In this document: piece after piece, positions 1 through 5,269 of the stretch
How positions within the stretch are numbered: position 1 is the stretch's first letter
How the letters are laid out: every line of letters starts with the position of its first letter
Assembly (NCBI GenBank): GCA_902805755.1
Contig: CADCUA010000643.1
Span: 1-5,269, forward strand
Direction: 5' to 3'
DNA: 5,269 nucleotides
Source of the DNA: an uncultured Lysobacter sp.
GTDB lineage: Bacteria > Pseudomonadota > Gammaproteobacteria > Xanthomonadales > Xanthomonadaceae
The notes under the pieces: generated by a model
The model's input: only the letters and a program-made list of their open reading frames with translations
What the model was told of the DNA's origin: nothing
Database searches by the model: none
Translations under genes and position numbers: made by a program

Positions 1-1578
1 ACGCCGGACGATCTGGTCGCGATCGAAAAGCGCATGGGCGAGCTGATCGACACCGAGTACAGCGTCATCAAGAAGGTGACGCCGCGCGAGGAGGTCATCG
101 CGACGTTCAAGGCGCGCGGAGAGGATTACAAGCTGCGCCTCGTGGAAGACATGCCCGAAGAGAAGTCGATGGGCCTGTACCACCACGAGGAATACGTCGA
201 CATGTGCCGCGGCCCGCACGTGCCGAACACGCGCTTCCTCAAGGCATTCAAGCTCACTCGCATCTCCGGCGCGTACTGGCGCGGCGATTCCAAGAACGAG
301 CAGCTGCAGCGCATCTACGGCACCGCCTGGGCCGACAAGAAGCAGTTGTCCGCCTATATCCAGCGGGTCGAGGAAGCCGAGAAGCGCGACCACCGCAAGA
401 TCGCCAAGCAGCAGGACCTGTTCCACCTGCAGGAAGAGGGCCCGGGCCTGATCTTCTGGCATCCGAAGGGCTGGTCGATCTGGCAGGTGGTGGAGCAGTA
501 CATGCGCCGCGTGTACCGCGACAGCGGCTACCAGGAAGTGCGCTGCCCGCAGATCCTCGACGTGTCGCTGTGGCAGAAGTCCGGCCACTGGGACAACTAC
601 AAGGACAACATGTTCTTCACCGAGTCCGAGAAGCGGACCTACGCGTTGAAGCCCATGAACTGCCCGGGTCACGTGCAGATTTTCAACCAGGGCCTGCACA
701 GCTACCGCGACCTGCCGATCCGCTACGGCGAGTTCGGCGCCTGCCATCGCAATGAGCCCTCCGGCGCGCTTCACGGCATCCTGCGCGTGCGTGGCTTCAC
801 GCAGGACGACGGGCACGTGTTCTGCACCGAGGACCAGATCGAGGCCGAGGTCCGTGCCTTCCACCAGCAGGCGCTCGAGGTCTATTCGCACTTCGGCTTC
901 ACGGACATCCAGATCAAGATCGCACTGCGTCCCGACAACCGCCTCGGCGACGACGCGACCTGGGACAAGGCCGAGACGGCACTGCGTGATGCCTTGCGCG
1001 CTGCCGGCGTGGAGTGGGAAGAGCTGCCGGGCGAGGGCGCGTTCTATGGCCCGAAGATCGAGTACCACCTGCGCGACGCGATCGGCCGCACCTGGCAGCT
1101 CGGCACGATGCAGGTCGACTTCATGATGCCGGGCCGCCTCGGCGCGGAATACGTGGACGAGACCAGCCAGCGCCGCCATCCGGTGATGCTGCACCGCGCA
1201 ATCGTCGGATCCATGGAGCGGTTCATCGGCATCCTCATCGAGCACCACGCCGGCCACTTCCCGGCCTGGCTCGCCCCGGTGCAGGCCGTTGCCATGAACA
1301 TCACCGACGCGCAGGCCGAATACGTGGCCGAGGTGCGGAAAACCCTTTCGAATCAAGGTTTCCGGGTCGCGGACGATTTGCGGAACGAAAAAATCGGCTA
1401 TAAGATCCGCGAGCACACCCTGCAGCGCGTGCCGTACCTGCTCGTGGTCGGAGACCGCGAGCGCGAAAACGGCCTGGTTGCAGTGCGTACGCGGGCAGGG
1501 GAGGATCTGGGTTCAATGACCGTCGCCCAGTTCGCTTCACGTTTGCAGGACGAGGGCGCGCCGCGCCCGGCAGTCTGA
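1..1578 (+). CDS. thrS: Threonine--tRNA ligase (ThrRS), 5'-truncated by window edge
   Basis: Cytoplasmic class II synthetase that charges tRNA-Thr with threonine and clears mischarged Ser-tRNA-Thr. The reading frame is open from base 1, before the first ATG at 34, so the start lies outside; 525 residues are visible. Known E. coli ThrRS landmarks fall at a constant offset of 113, so about 113 N-terminal residues (TGS domain and start of the editing domain) are missing and the rest has no net indel up to motif 3. Seen: end of the editing domain with the CxxxH pair (C69, H73, in [10 protein letters not shown]); catalytic-core zinc ligands C221 (MNCPGH), H272 (DDGHVFC) and H398 (MLHRAIVGS); motif 2 arginine R250 ([11 protein letters not shown]); motif 3 ([13 protein letters not shown]); then the C-terminal anticodon-binding domain. 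The zinc ligands select threonine over valine in the E. coli enzyme. It ends 50 nt before infC. Codons around 1339-1407 are unusually A/T-rich for this gene. Identification is certain. Confidence 0.98.
   Translation, partial: TPDDLVAIEKRMGELIDTEYSVIKKVTPREEVIATFKARGEDYKLRLVEDMPEEKSMGLYHHEEYVDMCRGPHVPNTRFLKAFKLTRISGAYWRGDSKNEQLQRIYGTAWADKKQLSAYIQRVEEAEKRDHRKIAKQQDLFHLQEEGPGLIFWHPKGWSIWQVVEQYMRRVYRDSGYQEVRCPQILDVSLWQKSGHWDNYKDNMFFTESEKRTYALKPMNCPGHVQIFNQGLHSYRDLPIRYGEFGACHRNEPSGALHGILRVRGFTQDDGHVFCTEDQIEAEVRAFHQQALEVYSHFGFTDIQIKIALRPDNRLGDDATWDKAETALRDALRAAGVEWEELPGEGAFYGPKIEYHLRDAIGRTWQLGTMQVDFMMPGRLGAEYVDETSQRRHPVMLHRAIVGSMERFIGILIEHHAGHFPAWLAPVQAVAMNITDAQAEYVAEVRKTLSNQGFRVADDLRNEKIGYKIREHTLQRVPYLLVVGDRERENGLVAVRTRAGEDLGSMTVAQFASRLQDEGAPRPAV
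1378..1406 (+). promoter_or_regulatory. Candidate internal promoter for infC within thrS
   Basis: TTGCGG at 1378-1383 and TAAGAT at 1401-1406 are separated by 17 nt; an overlapping TATAAG at 1399-1404 gives a 15-nt spacing. The -35 box is weak (3 of 6 matches to TTGACA) and the -10 box moderate (4 of 6). The stretch is locally A/T-rich inside a GC-rich gene. E. coli is known to have infC promoters inside thrS, which makes one here plausible. It would start transcription about 215 nt upstream of the IF3 start. The match alone is weak. Confidence 0.3.
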
Positions 1579-1584
1579 CCTGAA

Positions 1585-1603
1585 CCGGCCGCACCGCGGC
1601 CGG
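1585..1603 (+). promoter_or_regulatory. Perfect GC hairpin in the thrS-infC spacer
   Basis: CCGGCCGC (1585-1592) and GCGGCCGG (1596-1603) form a perfect 8-bp stem around a 3-nt ACC loop. No T-run follows, so it is not an intrinsic terminator. It begins 6 nt after the thrS stop and ends 13 nt before the infC Shine-Dalgarno. It could protect an mRNA end, separate thrS from infC translation, or mark a processing site. The fold is clear; the role is inferred. Confidence 0.5.
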
Positions 1604-1616
1604 CACGATCCACACC

Positions 1617-1631
1617 GGAGATTGCAACATC
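1617..1631 (+). promoter_or_regulatory. infC ribosome binding site and non-canonical ATC start
   Basis: GGAG at 1617-1620 is followed after 8 nt by ATC at 1629-1631, in frame with the whole IF3 protein. No ATG, GTG or TTG lies in frame between this Shine-Dalgarno and the conserved N-terminus; the first in-frame ATG (1710) is 27 codons inside the protein. In E. coli infC starts with AUU, and IF3 represses its own synthesis by rejecting initiation at that codon. ATC should behave the same way. The ATT at 1621 is out of frame and directly abuts the Shine-Dalgarno. Confidence 0.8.
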
Positions 1632-2153
1632 AGTACGCCCGAAAAGCCGAATCGCAAGAACAACGAGATCCGAGTCCCGCGTGTCCGCGTCATTGGAAGC
1701 GACGGCGAGATGATCGGAGTCCTGTCGCGCGACGAAGCGCTGAGCATGGCGCAGGACGAAGGCCTCGACCTCGTCGAAATCCAGCCGAATGCGGACCCGC
1801 CGGTCTGCAAGGTCATGGACTTCGGCAAGTTCAAGTTCGAGCTTCAGAAGAAGGCGAACGAGGCCAAGAAGAAGTCGAAGCAGATCGAGATCAAGGAGCT
1901 CAAGTTCCGTCCGGTCACCGACGAGGGCGACTACCAGATCAAGCTGCGCAACATGCGCCGCTTCATCGAGGAAGGCGACAAGGTCAAGGTCAACATCCGC
2001 TTCCGCGGCCGCGAGATGAGCCACCAGGAGCTGGGCCGGGCCATGGCCGAGCGCATCGAGCGCGACCTGGGCGACGAGATCGTCATCGAGTCCCGTCCGC
2101 GCCTCGAAGGTCGCCAGATGGTCATGATGATCGCGCCGAAAAAGAAGACCTGA
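1629..2153 (+). CDS. infC: Translation initiation factor IF-3
   Basis: IF3 binds the 30S subunit, keeps it apart from 50S and checks start-codon and initiator-tRNA pairing. Starting at ATC 1629 the product is 174 residues, close to the roughly 180 of E. coli IF3. It begins (f)MSTPEKPNRKNNEIRVP, with the basic N-terminal segment expected before the globular N-domain. The IF3 signature KVMDFGKFKFELQK is at residues 61-74, followed by the Lys/Ala-rich helical linker (KKANEAKKKSKQ). The C-domain (IKELKFRPVTDEGDYQIKLRN onward, ending MIAPKKKT) carries the main 30S-binding and anti-association activity. A start at ATG 1710 would give 147 residues and delete the first strand of the N-domain, so I reject it. 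The gene probably shares transcripts with thrS and may have its own promoter inside thrS. A strong terminator lies 37 nt after its stop. Confidence 0.96.
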   Translation: MSTPEKPNRKNNEIRVPRVRVIGSDGEMIGVLSRDEALSMAQDEGLDLVEIQPNADPPVCKVMDFGKFKFELQKKANEAKKKSKQIEIKELKFRPVTDEGDYQIKLRNMRRFIEEGDKVKVNIRFRGREMSHQELGRAMAERIERDLGDEIVIESRPRLEGRQMVMMIAPKKKT

Positions 2154-2190
2154 CGATCGCGCCGGAATTGGCGCGGCATTGTCATTGCAC

Positions 2191-2216
2191 GGCCCGCAGG
2201 CGACTGCGGGCCTTTT
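2191..2216 (+). terminator. Intrinsic terminator after infC
   Basis: GGCCCGCAG (2191-2199) pairs perfectly with CTGCGGGCC (2204-2212) as a 9-bp stem with a GCGA (GNRA-type) tetraloop, followed by TTTT (2213-2216). It sits 37 nt after the infC stop. The T-run is short but the stem is very stable. It implies that thrS-infC transcripts mostly end here and that rpmI-rplT rely on their own promoter; some readthrough remains possible. Confidence 0.85.
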
Positions 2217-2357
2217 GCGTTACAGGCCGTGCCGACCATGGCTTTCAGGATCAGCCCGGTATCTCGGCTTCGCACATGGGCTGTTGCACATCACTGCCGC
2301 CGGGGTGCTCGAGTACGGTGCCGCATGACCCTGCATCCCAGTGCTCAACCCCCTGAT
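2217..2357 (+). other. Intergenic stretch, no recognisable content
   Basis: About 140 nt lie between the infC terminator and the rpmI promoter. Open frames cross it (one runs 2229-2516) but their translations resemble nothing I know and run on into the rpmI leader. I see no convincing promoter, repeat or RNA gene. TTGCAC at 2284-2289 has no -10 partner at a usable distance. It is probably upstream promoter DNA. Confidence 0.6.
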
Positions 2358-2386
2358 TTGCAAGGCCTTCACCAAGCCTGCATAAT
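2358..2386 (+). promoter_or_regulatory. Sigma70-type promoter for rpmI-rplT
   Basis: TTGCAA (2358-2363, 4 of 6 matches to TTGACA) and CATAAT (2381-2386, 5 of 6 matches to TATAAT) are separated by exactly 17 nt. The predicted start point is near 2391-2393, at the foot of a GC hairpin. Its position downstream of a strong terminator and upstream of a long leader fits a dedicated promoter for the two ribosomal protein genes. It is the best promoter match I found in the window. Confidence 0.7.
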
Positions 2387-2390
2387 GCGC

Positions 2391-2540
2391 GGCCCCGGTT
2401 CGCCGGGGTTGCTGCATGCAGTATCAGGACCTGTCGTCGATTCTTTTCCCGATCAACGACTTAAAGCCGGCCCGGCAGGACGGAAAGCGTGGCCCAGCCA
2501 CCGCCCAGGCCAGTGACAATAACTCCGAAAGGACATCGCA
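2391..2540 (+). promoter_or_regulatory. Structured rpmI mRNA leader, candidate L20 autoregulatory site
   Basis: The predicted 5' UTR of about 150 nt folds in several places. CCCCGG (2393-2398) and CCGGGG (2403-2408) close a TTCG loop at the presumed 5' end. GTCGTCGATT (2433-2442) pairs with GATCAACGAC (2451-2460) with one mismatch and one G-U pair, leaving the loop CTTTTCCC (2443-2450). That loop can pair with GGAAAG (2482-2487), a pseudoknot, or alternatively with GAAAG at the rpmI Shine-Dalgarno (2527-2531). A small hairpin GCCG/CGGC (2466-2469, 2473-2476) sits between. In E. coli, L20 represses rpmI-rplT translation by binding a pseudoknot in the rpmI leader. The base pairing is seen; L20 binding is inferred. 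Confidence 0.5.
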
Positions 2541-2738
2541 ATGCCCAAGATCAAGACCAATCGGGCGGCGGCCAAGCGCTTCCGGAAGACCGCTTCCGGC
2601 AAGTTCAAGTGCGGCCACGCCAACAAAGGCCATCTCCTCACCAAGAAAGCGACCAAGCGGAAGCGCAACCTGCGGCAGGCGAACCATGTTCGTCCCGAGG
2701 ACGCGGGCCGTCTGAACCGCATGCTTCCGTATTTGTGA
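2541..2738 (+). CDS. rpmI: 50S ribosomal protein bL35
   Basis: Small basic protein of the large ribosomal subunit. It has 65 residues, as expected for the family. The N-terminus [20 protein letters not shown] is the typical bL35 start with the conserved K-T-x-x-A-A-x-K-R-F pattern; the rest is Lys/Arg-rich and ends RMLPYL. The start ATG has an AAGGA Shine-Dalgarno at 2529-2533, 7 nt upstream. It is first in a two-gene unit with rplT and lies behind its own promoter and a long structured leader. Its Shine-Dalgarno purines could pair with the leader loop at 2443-2447, which would repress translation. Identification is certain. Confidence 0.98.
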   Translation: MPKIKTNRAAAKRFRKTASGKFKCGHANKGHLLTKKATKRKRNLRQANHVRPEDAGRLNRMLPYL

Positions 2739-2750
2739 GGGGATTGAGCA

Positions 2751-3110
2751 ATGGCACGAGTTAAACGTGGTGTACAGGCGCGTCGCCGCCACAAGAAGGT
2801 TCTGAAGCAGGCCAAGGGCTATTACCACGCCCGTCGCAAGGTCTTCCGCGTCGCCAAGCAGGCGGTGACGAAGGCCCTGCAGTACGCCTACATCGGCCGC
2901 AAGCAGAAGAAGCGCAATTTCCGTTCGCTGTGGATCACGCGTATCAACGCGGCGGCCCGCATCAACGGCATGAGCTACAGCCGCTTCATGAACGGTCTCC
3001 TGAAGGCCGGCATCACCCTCGACCGCAAGGTGCTGGCCGATATCGCCGTGCACGATGCCGACGGTTTTGCCGCGCTGACCGAGAAGGCCAAGGGCGCGCT
3101 CGCGGCGTAA
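2751..3110 (+). CDS. rplT: 50S ribosomal protein bL20
   Basis: Binds 23S rRNA early in 50S assembly; in E. coli and Bacillus it also represses its own operon by binding the leader mRNA. It has 119 residues, the normal length. The highly basic N-terminal extension ([16 protein letters not shown]...) spans about residues 1-58. The L20 signature K-x3-R-x-LWITRIN-x3-R is at residues 54-70. The C-terminal globular domain, which carries the repressor activity in E. coli, follows. The start is 12 nt after the rpmI stop, and its GAGGGG Shine-Dalgarno (2737-2742) overlaps that stop, so the two genes are probably translationally coupled. A terminator-like hairpin lies 59 nt downstream. Confidence 0.98.
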   Translation: MARVKRGVQARRRHKKVLKQAKGYYHARRKVFRVAKQAVTKALQYAYIGRKQKKRNFRSLWITRINAAARINGMSYSRFMNGLLKAGITLDRKVLADIAVHDADGFAALTEKAKGALAA

Positions 3111-3169
3111 TGCAGGTCCCGCTGCGGCATCCGGCCTCCGGGTCGGTTTGCCGAAGTTGAAACCTCACG

Positions 3170-3209
3170 CATGGGGAAGGGCGCAAGTCCTTCCCCATGT
3201 TCGTTTCTG
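3170..3209 (+). terminator. Terminator-like hairpin after rplT
   Basis: CATGGGGAAGG (3170-3180) pairs perfectly with CCTTCCCCATG (3189-3199) as an 11-bp stem with an 8-nt loop. The following TTCGTTTCT (3200-3208) is T-rich but interrupted. It lies 59 nt after the rplT stop and 168 nt before pheS. The stem is strong and the tail imperfect, so partial termination between the ribosomal protein genes and pheST is likely. It could also act as an attenuator if some upstream structure competes with it; I see no clear antiterminator. Confidence 0.65.
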
Positions 3210-3214
3210 GCTCC

Positions 3215-3242
3215 TGTTCGCGCCGTTTCGTGCGGCCGAACA
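3215..3242 (+). promoter_or_regulatory. Second hairpin in the rplT-pheS gap
   Basis: TGTTCG (3215-3220) pairs with CGAACA (3237-3242), and after a bulged C, GCCG (3222-3225) pairs with CGGC (3233-3236), closing a 7-nt loop TTTCGTG. No T-run follows, so it is not a terminator. It starts 15 nt after the rplT terminator stem and may be part of the pheS leader or a 3'-end stabiliser. Role unknown. Confidence 0.45.
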
Positions 3243-3280
3243 CGGGAATCCGCCTGCCGGTGCCGGGTGCCGCTCGCGCG

Positions 3281-3340
3281 ATGGCTTCCACGGTCTGCAA
3301 CCGTCCGTGGTTCCAGTTCGCGTTGGCCGCGATCCGCTGA
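3281..3340 (+). CDS. Doubtful small ORF upstream of pheS, possible leader peptide
   Basis: ATG at 3281 opens a 19-codon frame ending TGA at 3338-3340, 27 nt before pheS; it reads MASTVCNRPWFQFALAAIR. Trp and two Phe codons lie close together (3308-3319), and a 6-bp hairpin (CCACGG 3288-3293, CCGTGG 3305-3310) ends just before them. In E. coli the pheST operon is preceded by pheM, a Phe-rich attenuation peptide, which makes this worth noting. Against it: no good Shine-Dalgarno (GGG at 3265-3267 is 13 nt away), only two Phe codons, and no terminator between it and pheS. The frame also extends upstream to ATG 3197. It may be chance. Confidence 0.22.
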   Translation: MASTVCNRPWFQFALAAIR

Positions 3341-4363
<1,023 letters not shown>

Positions 4364-4370
4364 CTTTTTT

Positions 4371-4391
4371 CGGGATCCGGGCTCCGGGGCG
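4371..4391 (+). repeat. Degenerate heptamer repeats, pheS-pheT spacer
   Basis: Three adjacent heptamers, CGGGATC (4371-4377), CGGGCTC (4378-4384) and CGGGGCG (4385-4391), begin 7 nt after the pheS stop. Similar GGGAATC-like units can be read on the minus strand across 4420-4457, and CCGGGTCC occurs twice (4419-4426 and 4434-4441). Heptamer arrays of this kind occur in Xanthomonadaceae intergenic regions, to my recollection. The array is short and decayed. Confidence 0.45.
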
Positions 4392-4398
4392 CGGCACT

Positions 4399-4415
4399 GC
4401 ATGGTGAGTCCATGC
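4399..4415 (+). repeat. Small perfect hairpin in the pheS-pheT spacer
   Basis: GCATGG (4399-4404) and CCATGC (4410-4415) form a 6-bp perfect stem around TGAGT. It sits between the heptamer repeats and the hairpin beside the pheT start. No T-run follows. Its role is unknown. Confidence 0.35.
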
Positions 4416-4420
4416 CGGCC

Positions 4421-4456
4421 GGGTCCGGAATCACCGGGTCCCCGATTTCCGGATTC
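4421..4456 (+). promoter_or_regulatory. Hairpin abutting the pheT start
   Basis: TCCGGAA (4424-4430) pairs with TTCCGGA (4447-4453). The stem extends inward by TC/GA past a bulged T and outward by G-C and G-U pairs to 4421 and 4456, giving about 12 bp around an 11-nt loop. It ends 6 nt before the pheT ATG and includes the only Shine-Dalgarno-like bases (CGGA, 4450-4453), so it could limit pheT initiation. The pairing is seen; the effect is inferred. Confidence 0.4.
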
Positions 4457-4462
4457 CCTGCG

Positions 4463-5269
4463 ATGAAATTTTCCGAAAACTGGCTGCGCCAGCATGTGCC
4501 CACGTCCGCAACGCGCGAGGAACTCGCCGCGACGCTGACCGCGATTGGTCTTGAGGTTGAAGACGTGACGCCGCTGGGTGAGGGTCTGGAAGGCGTCATC
4601 GTGGCGCGCATCCTGAGCGCGGAAAAGCACCCGGAAGCGGACCGCCTCCAGGTCTGCCGCGTCGACACCGGCAATGGTGAAGTGCAGATCGTGTGCGGCG
4701 CACCGAACGCGCGCGCGGGTCTGATGGCGCCGCTGGCGACGGTCGGCTCCACGCTGCCCGGTGGCATCGCGATCAAGGCGGCGAAGCTGCGCGGCGTCGA
4801 GTCGGCCGGGATGCTGTGCTCGGCGAAGGAACTCGGCATCGATGCCGACGCGTCGGGCCTGCTGGAGCTGCCGTCCGATGCGCCCGCCGGTGCAAAGCTC
4901 GCCGATTATCTCGCGCTGCCCGATGCAACGATCGAGATCAAGCTCACGCCGAACCGCGCGGACTGCTTCGGCGTACGTGGCATCGCGTTCGATGTCGCCG
5001 CGGCGAGTGGTTCGCAGGTCGCCTCATTCGACATCGCACCGGTCGCGCCGCAGACCGATGCATCGCTTGCCATCGCGCTCGACGCAGGCGCCGATGCGCC
5101 ACGTTATTGCGGACGCGTGATCGCCGATGTCGATGCCTCCGTGCCGACGCCGGCGTGGATGGCGGAGCGCCTGCGCCGCAGCGGGATTCGTCCGTTGTCA
5201 CTGCTCGTGGATGTCACGCAATACGTGATGCTCGAACTCGGCCAGCCGATGCACGCGTTCGACCGCGAA
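4463..5269 (+). CDS. pheT: Phenylalanine--tRNA ligase beta subunit, 3'-truncated by window edge
   Basis: Beta subunit of PheRS; with PheS it forms the active enzyme, binds tRNA-Phe and edits mischarged Tyr-tRNA-Phe. The frame runs open for 269 codons to the window end, about a third of the usual length of roughly 790-800. It begins MKFSENWLRQHVP, the typical PheT start. The tRNA-binding OB-fold domain spans about residues 40-148 (KHPEADRLQVCRVD at 55-68, IVCGAPNA at 76-83). TPNRADCFGVRG (162-173) leads into the B3/B4 region that holds the editing site in this family, ending here at LVDVTQYVMLELGQPMHAFDRE. The Q253 in VDVTQY is usually Asn (VDVTNY) in homologues I remember. An in-frame ATG at 4412 would add 17 non-conserved residues and is rejected. 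There is no clear Shine-Dalgarno. Confidence 0.97.
   Translation, partial: MKFSENWLRQHVPTSATREELAATLTAIGLEVEDVTPLGEGLEGVIVARILSAEKHPEADRLQVCRVDTGNGEVQIVCGAPNARAGLMAPLATVGSTLPGGIAIKAAKLRGVESAGMLCSAKELGIDADASGLLELPSDAPAGAKLADYLALPDATIEIKLTPNRADCFGVRGIAFDVAAASGSQVASFDIAPVAPQTDASLAIALDAGADAPRYCGRVIADVDASVPTPAWMAERLRRSGIRPLSLLVDVTQYVMLELGQPMHAFDRE

Noticed and set aside
1621..1623. ATT at 1621 as an E. coli-like AUU start for infC
   Set aside because: It is out of frame with IF3 and directly abuts the GGAG, leaving no spacer.
1710..2153. infC starting at ATG 1710 (147 residues)
   Set aside because: It removes the conserved N-terminal 27 residues of IF3 and has no Shine-Dalgarno at a suitable distance; the upstream ATC has both.
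2229..2516. ORF of 95 codons between infC and rpmI
   Set aside because: No recognisable protein, no Shine-Dalgarno, and it crosses the promoter and structured leader; open frames of this size are common in GC-rich DNA.
2416..2715. ORF of 99 codons in the rpmI leader, possible leader peptide
   Set aside because: It has a GGGG 7 nt upstream, but that is buried in a hairpin; the frame runs into rpmI out of phase and the translation is low-complexity and unrecognisable.
3157..3162. TTGAAA as a -35 box for a pheS promoter
   Set aside because: No -10 like sequence occurs 15-19 nt downstream; that region is the GC-rich terminator stem.
4412..4462. pheT start at ATG 4412
   Set aside because: It would add 17 Gly/Ser/Pro-rich residues encoded by repeat DNA ahead of the conserved MKFSE start.

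Overview
This window is a stretch of core translation genes from a GC-rich bacterium, all on the + strand: thrS (3' part), infC, rpmI, rplT, pheS and pheT (5' part). The order is the classical gammaproteobacterial thrS-infC-rpmI-rplT-pheS-pheT cluster. Strong G/C preference at third codon positions, the IF3 N-terminus (MSTPEKPNRKN...) and degenerate CGGGATC-type heptamers between pheS and pheT suggest Xanthomonadaceae (Lysobacter, Luteimonas, Xanthomonas or a relative). That assignment is made from memory of the family, without a database search.

Layout. 1-1578 is threonyl-tRNA synthetase lacking about its first 113 residues. A 50-nt spacer with a perfect 8-bp hairpin leads to infC (1629-2153), which appears to start at a non-canonical ATC codon. 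A strong intrinsic terminator (2191-2216) closes the thrS-infC unit. The 387-nt gap before rpmI then holds about 140 nt with nothing recognisable, a good sigma70-type promoter (2358-2386) and a structured leader of about 150 nt. rpmI (2541-2738) and rplT (2751-3110) are tightly coupled. A 257-nt gap follows, with a terminator-like hairpin (3170-3199), a second strong hairpin (3215-3242) and a doubtful small ORF containing W-F-Q-F (3281-3340). pheS (3368-4363) is complete. It is separated from pheT (4463 to the window end) by an unusually long 99-nt spacer made of degenerate repeats and a hairpin beside the pheT start.

Function. The genes supply two aminoacyl-tRNA synthetases (ThrRS; PheRS alpha and beta subunits), initiation factor 3 and two 50S proteins (bL35, bL20). 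In E. coli this locus is known for autogenous control: ThrRS on thrS, IF3 through its AUU start codon, L20 through the rpmI leader, and Phe attenuation on pheST. Here the IF3 start-codon logic seems conserved with ATC in place of ATT, and the rpmI leader can fold into a pseudoknot-like structure. A classical phe attenuator is not convincingly present.

No new defence, mobile or biosynthetic system is visible. The interest lies in the non-coding regulatory regions.
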